From assembly GCA_965226825.1 (NCBI GenBank), contig CBDDED010000003.1:2604001-2668000 (forward strand): 64,000 nucleotides of DNA. Direction: 5' to 3'. This stretch comes from Io17-Chloro-G2 sp965226825. Its GTDB lineage: Bacteria > Chloroflexota > Dehalococcoidia > Lucifugimonadales > UBA3495. The notes beneath the pieces were generated by a model. The model searched no databases. It was not told the origin of the DNA and saw only the letters and a program-made list of their open reading frames with translations. Shown here in pieces: positions 17,275-25,642 of this stretch (its first letter is position 1; each line of letters opens with the position of its first letter). A program made the position numbers and the translations under genes.

Positions 17275-17949
17275 CTAGCGGCTGGGAAATATCCGCCCGT
17301 AAACGCCCGGAGACCCTTCTGTGTGCACCATGTGGGGACGGACCTGCCGGGACCACACCGGGGATTCATGGGTGCTCCAAGCGCTCCACTCGGGCGACTG
17401 GGGAACACTCTCGGACTCCATCTCATGTATCGTCAGGTACCGGGGCTCTCCCATATCGGCCTCGAACCGGCGGCCTCTCACGTACCCCGGCGTCGAGTAG
17501 CATTCGGGCAATCGTTCCTGGTTGTAGCTCTGGTTGAATAGGGAATCCAACTCGGCGGGCACCGACATGCGGCCCACCAGCATCACCGGCGCCATGTCTG
17601 CTTGGGAGGTCTGCTGGTCTACGTTGTCCGGGTAGATTAGCCGGTAAAGGTTCCTGATGTAGGTGGTAGCCACGACGCTGGGAGACATCCGCCGGGACCA
17701 CTCGGTGGGGTTGTTCAGCCAATGCTGCCATTCTGGCGAATGCCACGCTTGATGGGTTTCCAGCTCGTAGCACGCCAGATACTTGGGCCCGCCTTGCAAA
17801 GCCTCGTAACGAGCGGCGTTCAAAACGCCGGGGATACTCAACCGCTCCGGTATATGTTCCTGGTTGTACCACTCGTTGAACTCTTCCTCCACGTCCGGAG
17901 GCACGTCGCAGTAAACCATCAGCAAGCCGCGGCCTTTTTTGTTCGCCAT
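17275..17949 (-). CDS. tandemly duplicated dimeric alpha-beta-barrel protein
   Basis: The 224-residue protein is an internal duplication: EFNEWYNQEHIPERLSIPGV plus YLACYELE in the first half matches LFNQSYNQERLPECYSTPGY plus YLTIHEME in the second. The pattern is that of small ferredoxin-like alpha-beta barrels (EthD/YCII type), here forming both halves of a barrel in one chain. Function unknown; related domains bind or turn over small organic molecules. Start at ATG 17949 is supported by GGAGG six bases upstream; a TTG 15 bp earlier is not. Confidence 0.75.
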   Translation of the reverse strand: MANKKGRGLLMVYCDVPPDVEEEFNEWYNQEHIPERLSIPGVLNAARYEALQGGPKYLACYELETHQAWHSPEWQHWLNNPTEWSRRMSPSVVATTYIRNLYRLIYPDNVDQQTSQADMAPVMLVGRMSVPAELDSLFNQSYNQERLPECYSTPGYVRGRRFEADMGEPRYLTIHEMESESVPQSPEWSAWSTHESPVWSRQVRPHMVHTEGSPGVYGRIFPSR

Positions 17950-18047
17950 TGTCGCCTCCGTCAACGCCGGCGGTCCTGGCGGGCCGCCCTGGCGCGGGAA
18001 TTAGAAACTCTCATCGCTCGCCGGGCCTCGTCATTCGCCGGGCCTCA

Positions 18048-18473
18048 TCACTCGCCAGGGTAGTAGTTTCGCCCGGTCTTGAGGCTGTCCAGGGCATACC
18101 AAGCGGCTTGGAACAAGGGCTGTGGCAAGTGGTCTAGGTCGAACCAACCGGACTCAGCGAATCGGTCGGGTTCCACCAGGGTGGGCTCCTGGTCTCCGAT
18201 GTCGCCCACGAATTCTACGTCTACGTAGTGCCTACCGTAGGCGATAATGTTGCTCAGGCACAAGTACCGGACGTCACCGACTCTTAACCCCAGCTCTTCC
18301 CAAGCCTCCCGCCGCGCACAGTCCTCCAGGGTTTCGCCCGACTCCAGGTGGCCCCCCGCCGACGCCCACGTGTCGGCCCCGTGAGCCCCCCGCCGTTTCG
18401 CCAGGAACACGTTCCCGCCGCGCACGAACACCACACCCACGCCCACCAGGGGCCGCGCCTCATCTTGGGACAT
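18048..18473 (-). CDS. Nudix hydrolase (NUDT15/MutT-like)
   Basis: The 141-residue protein has a full Nudix box, GGHLESGETLEDCARREAWEELGLR, matching GX5EX7REUXEEXGU (residues about 40-62); the catalytic helix ligates Mg2+. The N-terminus PLVGVGVVFVRGGNVFLAKRRG is typical of MutT-like nucleotide pyrophosphatases that clean up oxidised or noncanonical nucleotides. The exact substrate is unknown. It is divergent from the RidA-family gene. Confidence 0.9.
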   Translation of the reverse strand: MSQDEARPLVGVGVVFVRGGNVFLAKRRGAHGADTWASAGGHLESGETLEDCARREAWEELGLRVGDVRYLCLSNIIAYGRHYVDVEFVGDIGDQEPTLVEPDRFAESGWFDLDHLPQPLFQAAWYALDSLKTGRNYYPGE

Positions 18474-18653
18474 GGGACGAGTATCCTAAACTCACCAACG
18501 AAGTGCAACACCCGGTTGAGGTGTTGTGGTGGGCATCCAAGACCACCATATCGCCACTATTTACCCCGTATAATGAACGCTGTCAGAGAGCCTTGGGTCA
18601 CGGCCCGGTTAACCCGATCCGTGTTCAAGAAGATTGGGTTGGAGAAGAATCGA

Positions 18654-19070
18654 ATGCCACCGTTGGAAAGAGAGACCTTGAACCCGGACTCCGTAGCGCT
18701 TCCCCTCGGCACCTACTCAAACGCCGTAAAGGTGAACGCCGGCAGCCTTCTGTACATCGCCGGACAGGTTGGAGTGGACCCCCAGGGAAATCTTGTGGGC
18801 CCCGGCGACGTTGGGGCTCAGACCCAACAGGTTTTCCGTAACATTGGCGCCATCCTGGAAAGCGCCGGGGCGTCTTTCAGCAACGTGTTGGAGTTCACCA
18901 CCTACCTCGTGGGCCGGGAGTCGGTCCAGCCGTACATGGCGGCCCGCACCGAAGTATTCCCCACCATGTTCCCCGCCGGTGACTACCCTGCCAACACCCT
19001 GCTAATCATCAGCGGCCTGGTCCGGGACGATCTCCTGGTCGAAATCAAGGCCGTGGCGGCCCTGCCATAA
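18654..19070 (+). CDS. RidA family protein (reactive enamine/imine deaminase)
   Basis: The 138-residue protein has the YjgF/YER057c/UK114 fold: GTYSNAVKVNAGSLLYIAGQVGVDPQGN, QTQQVFRNIGAILESAGASFSNVLEFTTYLV and the C-terminal LLVEIKAVAALP. RidA proteins hydrolyse reactive enamines and imines made by PLP enzymes. The Arg that usually contacts the substrate carboxylate near the C-terminus (R105 in E. coli) falls in a region that reads GDYPANTLLIISGLV, so it may be absent and the subfamily uncertain. The ATG at 18654 has GGAGAAG upstream; a longer frame in the same phase lacks support. A TATAAT at 18569-18574 may be its -10. Confidence 0.85.
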   Translation: MPPLERETLNPDSVALPLGTYSNAVKVNAGSLLYIAGQVGVDPQGNLVGPGDVGAQTQQVFRNIGAILESAGASFSNVLEFTTYLVGRESVQPYMAARTEVFPTMFPAGDYPANTLLIISGLVRDDLLVEIKAVAALP

Positions 19071-19158
19071 TATTGCTGCTCCCATCTGATGAAGCGTCCG
19101 GCCGAAGAGACTTGCCGGCCGCGCCAGCCCGAGATTCCGGGAAGTTAAGAGGAAAAGC

Positions 19159-20241
19159 TTGATTCAGTCAGAACGATTGTTAAACACCCTGGTGAACCTG
19201 ATCCAAATCGACAGCCCATCCGGGGAAGAAGACGCCATCGACGCCGATTTGAGCCACCGGCTTCAATCCCTGGGTTGCCAGGTCCGGCATGATTCCTACG
19301 GGAACATCGTTGCCAAGCTGCCCGGAGAGGGAGACCCGGTGCTCCTTTCTTCACACATGGACACCGTGGACCCTGGCAGGGGAATCAAGCCGTTTTTGGA
19401 TGGGGACACGCTGCGGGCCGACGGGTCCACCATACTGGGAGGGGACTGCAAAGCAGGGCTCACCATCATATTGGAAGCGTTGGCGTCGATTCAGGAGTCC
19501 GGGGTTCCGCACCGGCCGGTAGAGGTGGTCTTCACCCGTCACGAGGAGGGCGGCCTCGTTGGAGTGCACCACCTGGATTTCAGCCTTGTCGATGCGAAAA
19601 TGGGCGTGGTTTTCGACGGCGAAGGGCCGGTGAGCCGGGTCACCGTGGCCGCGCCTTCTCAAAACGTAGTCAAGGCCAACATCACGGGCCGGGCCGCCCA
19701 CGCCGGCGTCGAACCGGAAAAGGGATTGTCGGCCATCCTGATTGCCTCCGAAATCATAACCCGGCTGCCCTTGGGCCGCATTGACGAAGAAACCACTTCC
19801 AACATAGGTCGAATGGATGCCGGTCTGAAGCGCAACATCGTTCCGGAAACGGCGTTCCTGGACGGCGAGATTCGCAGTCTGGACAACGGCAAGCTGGACC
19901 GCATCAGCGGAGAGTTCCGCGCGGTGTTTCAAGAGATGGGGCAGAAATTCCCGGAAGCACAGGTCTCCCTGGAAATCGAAAACACCTATCAGGCATACCG
20001 GATCGCAGCCGATCACCCCGCATTGTCTGCCATCCGCCTGGCTCTGGCGTCCCTCGGGACGGAGGCGGAACTCATGTCCAGCGGCGGCGGGTCTGACGCC
20101 AACGTGTTCATAGAGAAGGGAATCGTGGCCCTTCCTATGGGCATCGGCGTGGAGTCGTTTCACACCACCCGGGAATCCGCCAACATCCCCCAGGTGTTGC
20201 AGGGAGCCCAGTTTTGCCGGAACCTGGTCGCCGGAGTGTGA
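19159..20241 (+). CDS. M20 family metallopeptidase (peptidase T/ArgE-like)
   Basis: The 360-residue product is a di-zinc M20 peptidase: the first ligand sits in SSHMDTV, the bridging Asp in GGDCKAG, the catalytic Glu in TRHEEGGLVG and the fourth in VVFDGEG. The dimerisation domain begins at QNVVKANITGRAAHAGVEPEKG and the last His is in GVESFHTT. The second ligand site reads GDCK rather than the more usual DDK or DNK. It starts with TTG after GAGGAAAA. Substrate (di- or tripeptide, N-acyl amino acid) is not predictable. Confidence 0.88.
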   Translation: MIQSERLLNTLVNLIQIDSPSGEEDAIDADLSHRLQSLGCQVRHDSYGNIVAKLPGEGDPVLLSSHMDTVDPGRGIKPFLDGDTLRADGSTILGGDCKAGLTIILEALASIQESGVPHRPVEVVFTRHEEGGLVGVHHLDFSLVDAKMGVVFDGEGPVSRVTVAAPSQNVVKANITGRAAHAGVEPEKGLSAILIASEIITRLPLGRIDEETTSNIGRMDAGLKRNIVPETAFLDGEIRSLDNGKLDRISGEFRAVFQEMGQKFPEAQVSLEIENTYQAYRIAADHPALSAIRLALASLGTEAELMSSGGGSDANVFIEKGIVALPMGIGVESFHTTRESANIPQVLQGAQFCRNLVAGV

Positions 20242-20369
20242 CGCGCGGGCTTCATTATCCCAAGCTGGGACCAGGCTTGCATTCAGCCAAGGCAAACGCA
20301 TTCTAATGTAACGGGCGAATCTTGCACCCAAAGTAGTGCTGATCGCCTTTTATCCAACCGCACCCACCA

Positions 20370-20525
20370 CCCGTCATTCTCGCCGCAGCGGGAATCCAGA
20401 GCCCTTTCTCTGCGCCGACACGCTTATGGCAGCGGTGAAACGCCGGACGTGGGCAAGCACTGGACACCGGGGCCCGCTCAAACGACAAAAGGGCTCTCGA
20501 TTCCCGCTGCTGCAAGAAAGACGGG
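20370..20525. repeat. inverted-repeat intergenic element, copy C
   Basis: A 156 bp element with the arm CCCGTCATTCTCGCCG at 20370 and a degenerate complementary arm ending near 20525. The interior begins like copy A (cacgcttatg). It takes up the middle of the 478 bp gap between the M20 peptidase and thiolase genes; the rest of the gap shows nothing definite. Confidence 0.75.
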
Positions 20526-20719
20526 AGAGGGGCCCGGCGAACACCGCAGCACCAACGCGTTGATGTAATCGGCTTCCCCTAGTCATCCTATCTTAAAATG
20601 CAATGGCCCCGGATTCAGCGGCTCCGATTGACCTGAGAATTGAGAAGCCGCCATAATGACCGCTGATAAAGCAAGATAACGGCCTGAATCATCGGCCTGG
20701 TTCTTTGGAGGGTTTAGCC

Positions 20720-22009
20720 ATGGCGACATCTACCGGAAATTCAACACGCAGGCGCCAATTGGGGCGGCCGGTGTCCATCGTAGGCGCCGGGATGTCCCAG
20801 TTCGGGGCGTTCAAGGACAAGGGCAGCCGCGACCTGTTCACCGAGGCTTTCCAGGACATGATGGACCACCTGGACCAGGGCATGGACATCCAGGACATTG
20901 AGTGTGGCTACCTTGGCAACTACTCCTCAGACCTTTTCGAGGGTCAAGGGCACACCGCTCCGATAATGGCCGATTGGCTGGGCATGACCCCGGCGCCCAT
21001 TACCCGGATTGAAAACGCCTGCGCCAGCAGCGGCAGCGCCCTGCGGGAAGGCATGATGGCCATCGCCTCGGGACTCTACGACGTGGTGCTGGTTGGCGGC
21101 GTTGAGAAAATGACCAACCTACCCACCGAAGGCGTTACCGACGTCCTCGCCACCGCCGCCGACGCGCTTTACGAAGTCCCCGCCGGCCTGACTTTCCCCG
21201 GGATTTACGGCGCGCTGGCCAAGGCCCACATGGACCGGTACGAAACCAACCTGGACCACCTGCTCAAGGTGGGAATCAAGAACCACGTCAACGGCAAGCT
21301 GAACCCCAAGGCCCAGTTCAACGTGAGCATCCGCGACCTCATGGACAGCCGCAAAGCCAGGGCGGAAGAGCGCGGCCAACCCGTGCCCGACTGGAAGGAC
21401 GAAATGGACTTCCTGAACGATGCCCGGGCCAACCCCTGGATCGCCTGGCCTTTGCGCCTGTACGACTGCGCCCCCATCACCGACGGCGCCACCTGCGTGC
21501 TGTTGGTGGCCTCAGAATTGGCCGGCAACTTCACCGACAAGCCGGTCCACGTCGTCGGCACCGGCCAGGCCACCGGCCGAGCCCTGCACGACGCCGAGGA
21601 GTTGACCTCCCTGACCGCCGCCCGTGAGGCTGCAAGCCAGGCCTACCAGATGGCCGGCGTGAGCGCCCGGGACATCCAGGTAGCGGAAGTCCACGACTGT
21701 TTCACCATTGCCGAAATCATCGCCACCGAGGACCTGGGATTCTTTGAACCCGGAGAGGGCCCCAGGGCGGTCGACGAGGGCCGGACCGCCAGGACCGGAG
21801 ACCGTCCGATCAACACCTCCGGCGGTCTCAAGGCCAAGGGGCACCCCGTCGGAGCATCCGGCGTGGGGCAGGTCATCGAGGTGTTCCAACAACTTCGCGG
21901 CGAAGCCGGCGCCCGTCAGTTGAGCAACCCCAACCTGGAGTTGGGGCTGACCCACAACGTCGGCGGCACCGGCGGCACCTGTGTGGTAAATATTCTGCGT
22001 CGGGGCTAG
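20720..22009 (+). CDS. thiolase-family protein (SCP2/acetyl-CoA acetyltransferase-like)
   Basis: The 429-residue product is a thiolase: the active-site Cys is C101 in ENACASSGSAL, the His lies in KAKGHPVGASG, and the C-terminal NVGGTGGTCVV closes the fold; HDCFTIAEI is typical of the SCP2 branch. Thiolases cleave or form beta-ketoacyl-CoA. SCP2-type enzymes often work with a DUF35 partner, which follows 15 bp downstream. Start at ATG 20720 is supported by GGAGG; a TTG five codons earlier is not. Confidence 0.92.
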   Translation: MATSTGNSTRRRQLGRPVSIVGAGMSQFGAFKDKGSRDLFTEAFQDMMDHLDQGMDIQDIECGYLGNYSSDLFEGQGHTAPIMADWLGMTPAPITRIENACASSGSALREGMMAIASGLYDVVLVGGVEKMTNLPTEGVTDVLATAADALYEVPAGLTFPGIYGALAKAHMDRYETNLDHLLKVGIKNHVNGKLNPKAQFNVSIRDLMDSRKARAEERGQPVPDWKDEMDFLNDARANPWIAWPLRLYDCAPITDGATCVLLVASELAGNFTDKPVHVVGTGQATGRALHDAEELTSLTAAREAASQAYQMAGVSARDIQVAEVHDCFTIAEIIATEDLGFFEPGEGPRAVDEGRTARTGDRPINTSGGLKAKGHPVGASGVGQVIEVFQQLRGEAGARQLSNPNLELGLTHNVGGTGGTCVVNILRRG

Positions 22010-22024
22010 AGGTTAAACGTTGTA

Positions 22025-22450
22025 ATGGCCGAAAACACAGAAGCAACCAGGGCATTCAACGGCACCTCTTTTAATGCCTACCTGGCGGAGGAGCAGCGAC
22101 TGATGGGAGTGCGCTGCCGGCCTTGCGGGTGGCTCTCTGCGGAAGCCCGCCCCAGGTGCACCGTTTGCGGTAGTAACGACATGGAGTGGTTTGAGTTCAG
22201 CGGCCGGGGGCGTCTCAGCACCTTCACCTGCATATCCATCGTAACCAAAGCCATGGGAAGCAAAGGCTACGGCCGGGACAACCCGTGCTGTTCCGGCATC
22301 GTCACGCTGGAAGAAGGACCACGCATCAGCGCCCGCATCCTGGGCGTAGACGGGTCCAACCCCCAAAGCATCAAAAGCGAAACCGAAGTCGTGTTGGACC
22401 TCTCGGACTTTGACCCAGAGCAGCCGGCCCTGGCCTTCCGCCCGGTGTAA
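22025..22450 (+). CDS. DUF35 OB-fold/zinc-ribbon protein (thiolase partner)
   Basis: The 141-residue protein has an N-terminal rubredoxin-like zinc ribbon with CRPC and CTVC (residues about 32-47), then an OB-fold acyl-CoA-associated domain (FSGRGRLSTFTCISIV onward). DUF35 proteins bind SCP2-type thiolases and are needed for their activity in several degradation pathways. It lies directly downstream of the thiolase gene, which supports that partnership. Confidence 0.9.
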   Translation: MAENTEATRAFNGTSFNAYLAEEQRLMGVRCRPCGWLSAEARPRCTVCGSNDMEWFEFSGRGRLSTFTCISIVTKAMGSKGYGRDNPCCSGIVTLEEGPRISARILGVDGSNPQSIKSETEVVLDLSDFDPEQPALAFRPV

Positions 22451-22511
22451 CGCGGATCATCCGGCCCGACCCGCTTTATCTCCAGGACGCTTAGAAGTCT
22501 GACCTCGGTTC

Positions 22512-22552
22512 CAACGAAAATTAACCCGGCCCCGCTGTGACTTGGGCCGGGT
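22512..22552 (-). terminator. intrinsic terminator of the minus-strand VOC gene
   Basis: A 9 bp stem (ACCCGGCCC at 22524-22532 with GGGCCGGGT at 22544-22552) is followed on the minus strand by TAATTTTCGTT. It lies between the convergent DUF35 and VOC genes, so it could also slow plus-strand transcription. Confidence 0.5.
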
Positions 22553-22590
22553 GAACTAACCCTTTCAATAACCGCGACCGTTACCGTCGG

Positions 22591-23019
22591 CTAATCAAAC
22601 CCCCGGGTCCCAACCCAGCCGGTTTCGGAAACGTCCACAATCACGCCGTCGGGGCCGCCGTATTTCACTTCGACGTTGGCGTGACGGGCGCCGGGCATAC
22701 CTACGCCCAGGGCCTGGTTTATATCATCCCGGGGCGCCGCGTCAGCGGCCTTCATCTTCTCGGCAATCTCTTCCAGGCTCTCGACTTCAAAGCCTATGTG
22801 GTGAATGCCGCTGTAGGTCATTCCGTATTCGGCCCCGGCCACTGCATCCTTTTGGAAGTCCAGGATGGCAACGTTGATGTTGCCGTCGCTCAGGTAGTAC
22901 CCCTTGGCGCCGGGGTTGTCCAGCTTGGCGATTTCCCGCAAGCCAAACACATCCTTGTAGAAACTGGCGGTCTTGTCCGCATCCTGGGTGGCGATGGCGA
23001 TGTGCTTAATCTGGGCCAT
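22591..23019 (-). CDS. VOC family protein
   Basis: The 142-residue protein starts MAQIKHIAIATQDADKTASFYKDVFGL, the first VOC module with its His ligand, and has IHHIGFEVESLEEI with the second His and a Glu-like acidic site in GVIVDVSE. The order and length are like methylmalonyl-CoA epimerase or glyoxalase; the distinction cannot be made by eye. It is convergent to the thiolase/DUF35 operon and divergent from the LLM gene, with about 300 bp upstream that holds a possible LLM promoter. Confidence 0.85.
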   Translation of the reverse strand: MAQIKHIAIATQDADKTASFYKDVFGLREIAKLDNPGAKGYYLSDGNINVAILDFQKDAVAGAEYGMTYSGIHHIGFEVESLEEIAEKMKAADAAPRDDINQALGVGMPGARHANVEVKYGGPDGVIVDVSETGWVGTRGFD

Positions 23020-23194
23020 GTTGTCCTTCTCCCGCTATTTCCAACTCATCCTAGCCGTCAGTTAATGGGCCCGGGCCACTCACCGGCGGCGAAATCAACA
23101 ATACCATTTTAATTCGGCATCCGCCAACCTTCCGTTGATCCGTTGACCCACCGATGGCTGGTTCTTGGTCAGCATGGCTGCAATCGTGACGCCG

Positions 23195-23203
23195 TGTTAG
23201 AAT
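23195..23203 (+). promoter_or_regulatory. possible extended -10 promoter for the LLM gene
   Basis: TGTTAGAAT is an extended -10 element 116 bp before the LLM ATG, without a good -35. The same nine bases recur before the AAA-ATPase gene (43066-43074). The other ~280 bp of this gap show only a weak GC hairpin near 23255. Confidence 0.35.
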
Positions 23204-23318
23204 GGCCCTCGAAGCAACTCGTTCCGAAAGGGATGTCACTCCCGACGTTGCGATAACGGCCACGCGCTGCGGCGCGTTAATGAATTGACGAAATCAAGGT
23301 GAATTGGAGGTCAGAACA

Positions 23319-24497
23319 ATGTCGACGGGTAATAGGCTGCAATTTGGCGCTTTTATGGCGCCCTTCCACCGGGTAGGTGAAAATCCGACATTGGCCCTGG
23401 AGCGTGACCTCGAGCTGATCCAGTGGTTGGATGTTCTTGGCTACGACGAGATCTATGTCGGTGAACACCACAGCGCCGGTTGGGAAACTATCGCATCCCC
23501 TGAATTGTTCATAGCAACCGCCGCCGAACGCACCCGTCACATTCGCCTGGGAACCGGAGTCATCAGCCTTCCCTACCATCACCCGCTGATGGTCGCCAAC
23601 CGGATGGTCCAACTGGATCATCTTACCCGCGGGCGGGTGATTCTCGGCGTAGGGCCGGGCGCACTGGCCTCCGATGCGCTGATGCTGGGAATTGACCCGG
23701 CGCGCCAACGGGAAATGATGGATGAGTCTTTGGGAATCATCATGCGATTGTTGAAAGAGACCGAACCCATCACCTACGTGAGCGACTGGTTTGAACTGCA
23801 TGATGCAGTGCTTCACCTGCGCTCATACCAGCAGCCCCACCTGCCTGTAGCTGTAGCCTCGGTACAATCCCCGGCGGGCGTGGTTACGGCAGGGAAGCAC
23901 GGCGCCGGTGTACTATCCTTGAGCATCCCCCGGGACACGGTTCGCAAGACCTCCTTGAAAGAGCTTTGGGATATCGCCGAAGAGACCGCTGCCGAGCACG
24001 GCCAGACCGTGCGTAGGGAAGAATGGTCCCTGGTTGTAGGCGTTCACCTGGCGGAGACCCGTAAGGAAGCGTTTGAAGACATCCGTATCGGGAGCGCACG
24101 GGTGGTCACCGAGTATTTCAGTGAAACCCTGGGCAACCCGGTCCCTGACGTCCCGTTCGAAAAAATCGTCGACCACATGTCGGAGAGTAAACAGTGGATC
24201 GTCGGAACGCCCGACGATTGCATCGCCGCCATCGAGGAACTTCAGGAAATGAGCGGCGGGTTTGGCCGACTGATGATCCGAGTGGAAGACTGGACTACCC
24301 GGGAGAAGAACGACCGGAGCTACGAAATGGTGGCCCGGTACGTGATGCCCCACTTCCAGGGCAGCCTCGACGGCATTATGACCTCCAACAGCCTGGTCAG
24401 CTCCAGAAAGGACATCCTCAAGGCCAACCAACTGGCTGGACTGCAGCGGGCCACCGACGCCTACGACGAGTCCCGAGGAAAGGCCAAGGTAAGCTAA
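23319..24497 (+). CDS. LLM class flavin-dependent oxidoreductase
   Basis: The 392-residue product is a third luciferase-like monooxygenase: RLQFGAFMAPFH, GYDEIYVGEHHSAGWE and the motif YHHPLMVANRMVQLDHLTRGR are all typical of alkanal/LLM monooxygenases using reduced flavin. The start at ATG 23319 has GGAGG upstream; a TTG five codons earlier is not supported. It is followed by a strong terminator and stands alone on the plus strand. Substrate unknown; such paralogs are expanded in SAR202-type Chloroflexota. Confidence 0.9.
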   Translation: MSTGNRLQFGAFMAPFHRVGENPTLALERDLELIQWLDVLGYDEIYVGEHHSAGWETIASPELFIATAAERTRHIRLGTGVISLPYHHPLMVANRMVQLDHLTRGRVILGVGPGALASDALMLGIDPARQREMMDESLGIIMRLLKETEPITYVSDWFELHDAVLHLRSYQQPHLPVAVASVQSPAGVVTAGKHGAGVLSLSIPRDTVRKTSLKELWDIAEETAAEHGQTVRREEWSLVVGVHLAETRKEAFEDIRIGSARVVTEYFSETLGNPVPDVPFEKIVDHMSESKQWIVGTPDDCIAAIEELQEMSGGFGRLMIRVEDWTTREKNDRSYEMVARYVMPHFQGSLDGIMTSNSLVSSRKDILKANQLAGLQRATDAYDESRGKAKVS

Positions 24498-24530
24498 CCC
24501 CCTGACCCGGCCCAACCAACCACCACCAAA

Positions 24531-24568
24531 AAATCCCCTCCCGTGAACGGGAGGGGATTTCATTTTTT
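24531..24568 (+). terminator. intrinsic terminator of the LLM gene
   Basis: A 13 bp stem (AAATCCCCTCCCG at 24531-24543 with its complement at 24548-24560), tetraloop TGAA and then CATTTTTT make a textbook rho-independent terminator 34 bp after the LLM stop. The A-rich left arm (AAAAAAT) could let it act on the other strand too. Confidence 0.85.
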
Positions 24569-24619
24569 GGGAACATCAAGCCAGGTGAAACTGCTGCTGG
24601 ACCGGTAGCTTTAACTTCC

Positions 24620-24820
24620 TTACGGGTCGTTGTTCTTTCCCGAATCTTGGGACGGGGAAGGTTCGTCGAACAGCTGCCCATTCGCCTGGGCTTCATCGCG
24701 CCGTTTCAGCCAAGCATCCCATGCCGCGTTGTTCTGCCGACGCTCTTCCTTCCGCGCTTTTTCTTCCATGCGTTTCTTTATGATCGGAGCAAACAATACC
24801 ATTGCTCTAACTCCTTCCAC
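24620..24820 (-). CDS. small charged protein, shortened paralog of 24970-25308
   Basis: The frame encodes APIIKKRMEEKARKEERR and LKRRDEAQANGQLFDEPSPS, nearly the same as the C-terminal 65 residues of the neighbouring gene. Upstream the similarity fades within about 30 bp, so the membrane anchor appears lost or scrambled. A GTG at 24820 or, more likely, an ATG at 24802 after GGAG could start it. Function unknown; it is either a decaying duplicate or a soluble version of the neighbour. Confidence 0.55.
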   Translation of the reverse strand: MEGVRAMVLFAPIIKKRMEEKARKEERRQNNAAWDAWLKRRDEAQANGQLFDEPSPSQDSGKNNDP

Positions 24821-24969
24821 TGAAATAAGCCAAGCAAGAGCCGGCGATAACCTGCCCTTCGGATATCACCGCTAGTTGCACATTTTCAGTGGAGTGGCTA
24901 ACACAATTGTGTACCCTATCCAGTAGTGGTTCCGGTGTCCGTTCCAGTGGTTTCTCAGGTTCGCCGTTC

Positions 24970-25308
24970 TTATGGGTCGCTGTTCTTTGCCGAGACCTGG
25001 GACGGGGAAGGTTCGTCAAACGGCTGACCGTTCGCCTGGGCTTCATCGCGCCGTTTCAGCCAAGCCTCCCATTCTGCGTTGTTCTCACGACGCTCTTCCT
25101 GACGTCCTTCCTGACGTCCTTCCTGACGCGCTTTCTCTTCCATGCGTTTCTTTATGATCGGAGCAAACAATACCATTGCTCTAACTCCTTCCACTGAGAT
25201 TACCATCAGCAGGGCCAGGCCGATGGACCCACCGGCTACATCGGCCAGCGTGGATACCCAATTGTCCAATTGCCATGCTTTCAAGTATAGCCATTGGAAC
25301 AGAGACAA
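24970..25308 (-). CDS. small membrane-anchored charged protein, 112 aa
   Basis: An N-terminal amphipathic stretch is followed by a hydrophobic helix (GGSIGLALLMVISVEGVRAMVLF, about residues 26-48) and a basic/acidic tail that is probably a helix (KKRMEEKAR, WEAWLKRRDEAQAN). The tail contains a threefold QEGR-type repeat encoded by three 12 bp units at 25095-25130. The apparent start is a TTG at 25308 with no clear ribosome-binding site; an internal ATG at 25176 with GGAG upstream could give a soluble short form. No family recognised. Confidence 0.6.
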   Translation of the reverse strand: MSLFQWLYLKAWQLDNWVSTLADVAGGSIGLALLMVISVEGVRAMVLFAPIIKKRMEEKARQEGRQEGRQEERRENNAEWEAWLKRRDEAQANGQPFDEPSPSQVSAKNSDP

Positions 25309-25642
25309 CCCAGTAAAGCATAAAACGTAAATTGCGCAATAGAGAACCCAAGTCCGCAGGTCTCGAAACCGGATTCCACCCTACAACCCCGCTGGCCCAT
25401 CTCTCTCGAGGACTTTAGTGTATACGTTACGACGGTCCTGGGTCTAATCGCACGCACCCTGCGTCAGCCGAATCTCCAAGCGTAGCATAAGCCTCTTGCT
25501 CGGTTCGGCTAAGAGATCTGGTGCCGATCGGAAGTAACCGCGGTCTTAAACGCAAAGGGATCCTCAGGAAATCCCGAAAGGAGCCGAAGGAGACTTGATA
25601 GATCAGGTGGTTGAGGGGCCGTGGACCGGTGGAAACTTAACC
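25309..25642. other. gene-free stretch
   Basis: About 330 bp between the small membrane protein gene and gltD. I see no coding frame, tRNA or terminator in it. The stretch 25520-25620 has a faint resemblance to the 3' end of 23S rRNA that I do not consider sufficient for a call. Confidence 0.4.

Noticed and set aside
25480..25625. Faint resemblance to the 3' end of 23S rRNA
   Set aside because: Short stretches such as CGGAAG..AACCGC and TTGATAG.TCAGGTG recall 23S domain VI, but the alignment needs several gaps and no helix is preserved as far as I can see. A covariance search with the bacterial LSU model would settle it.
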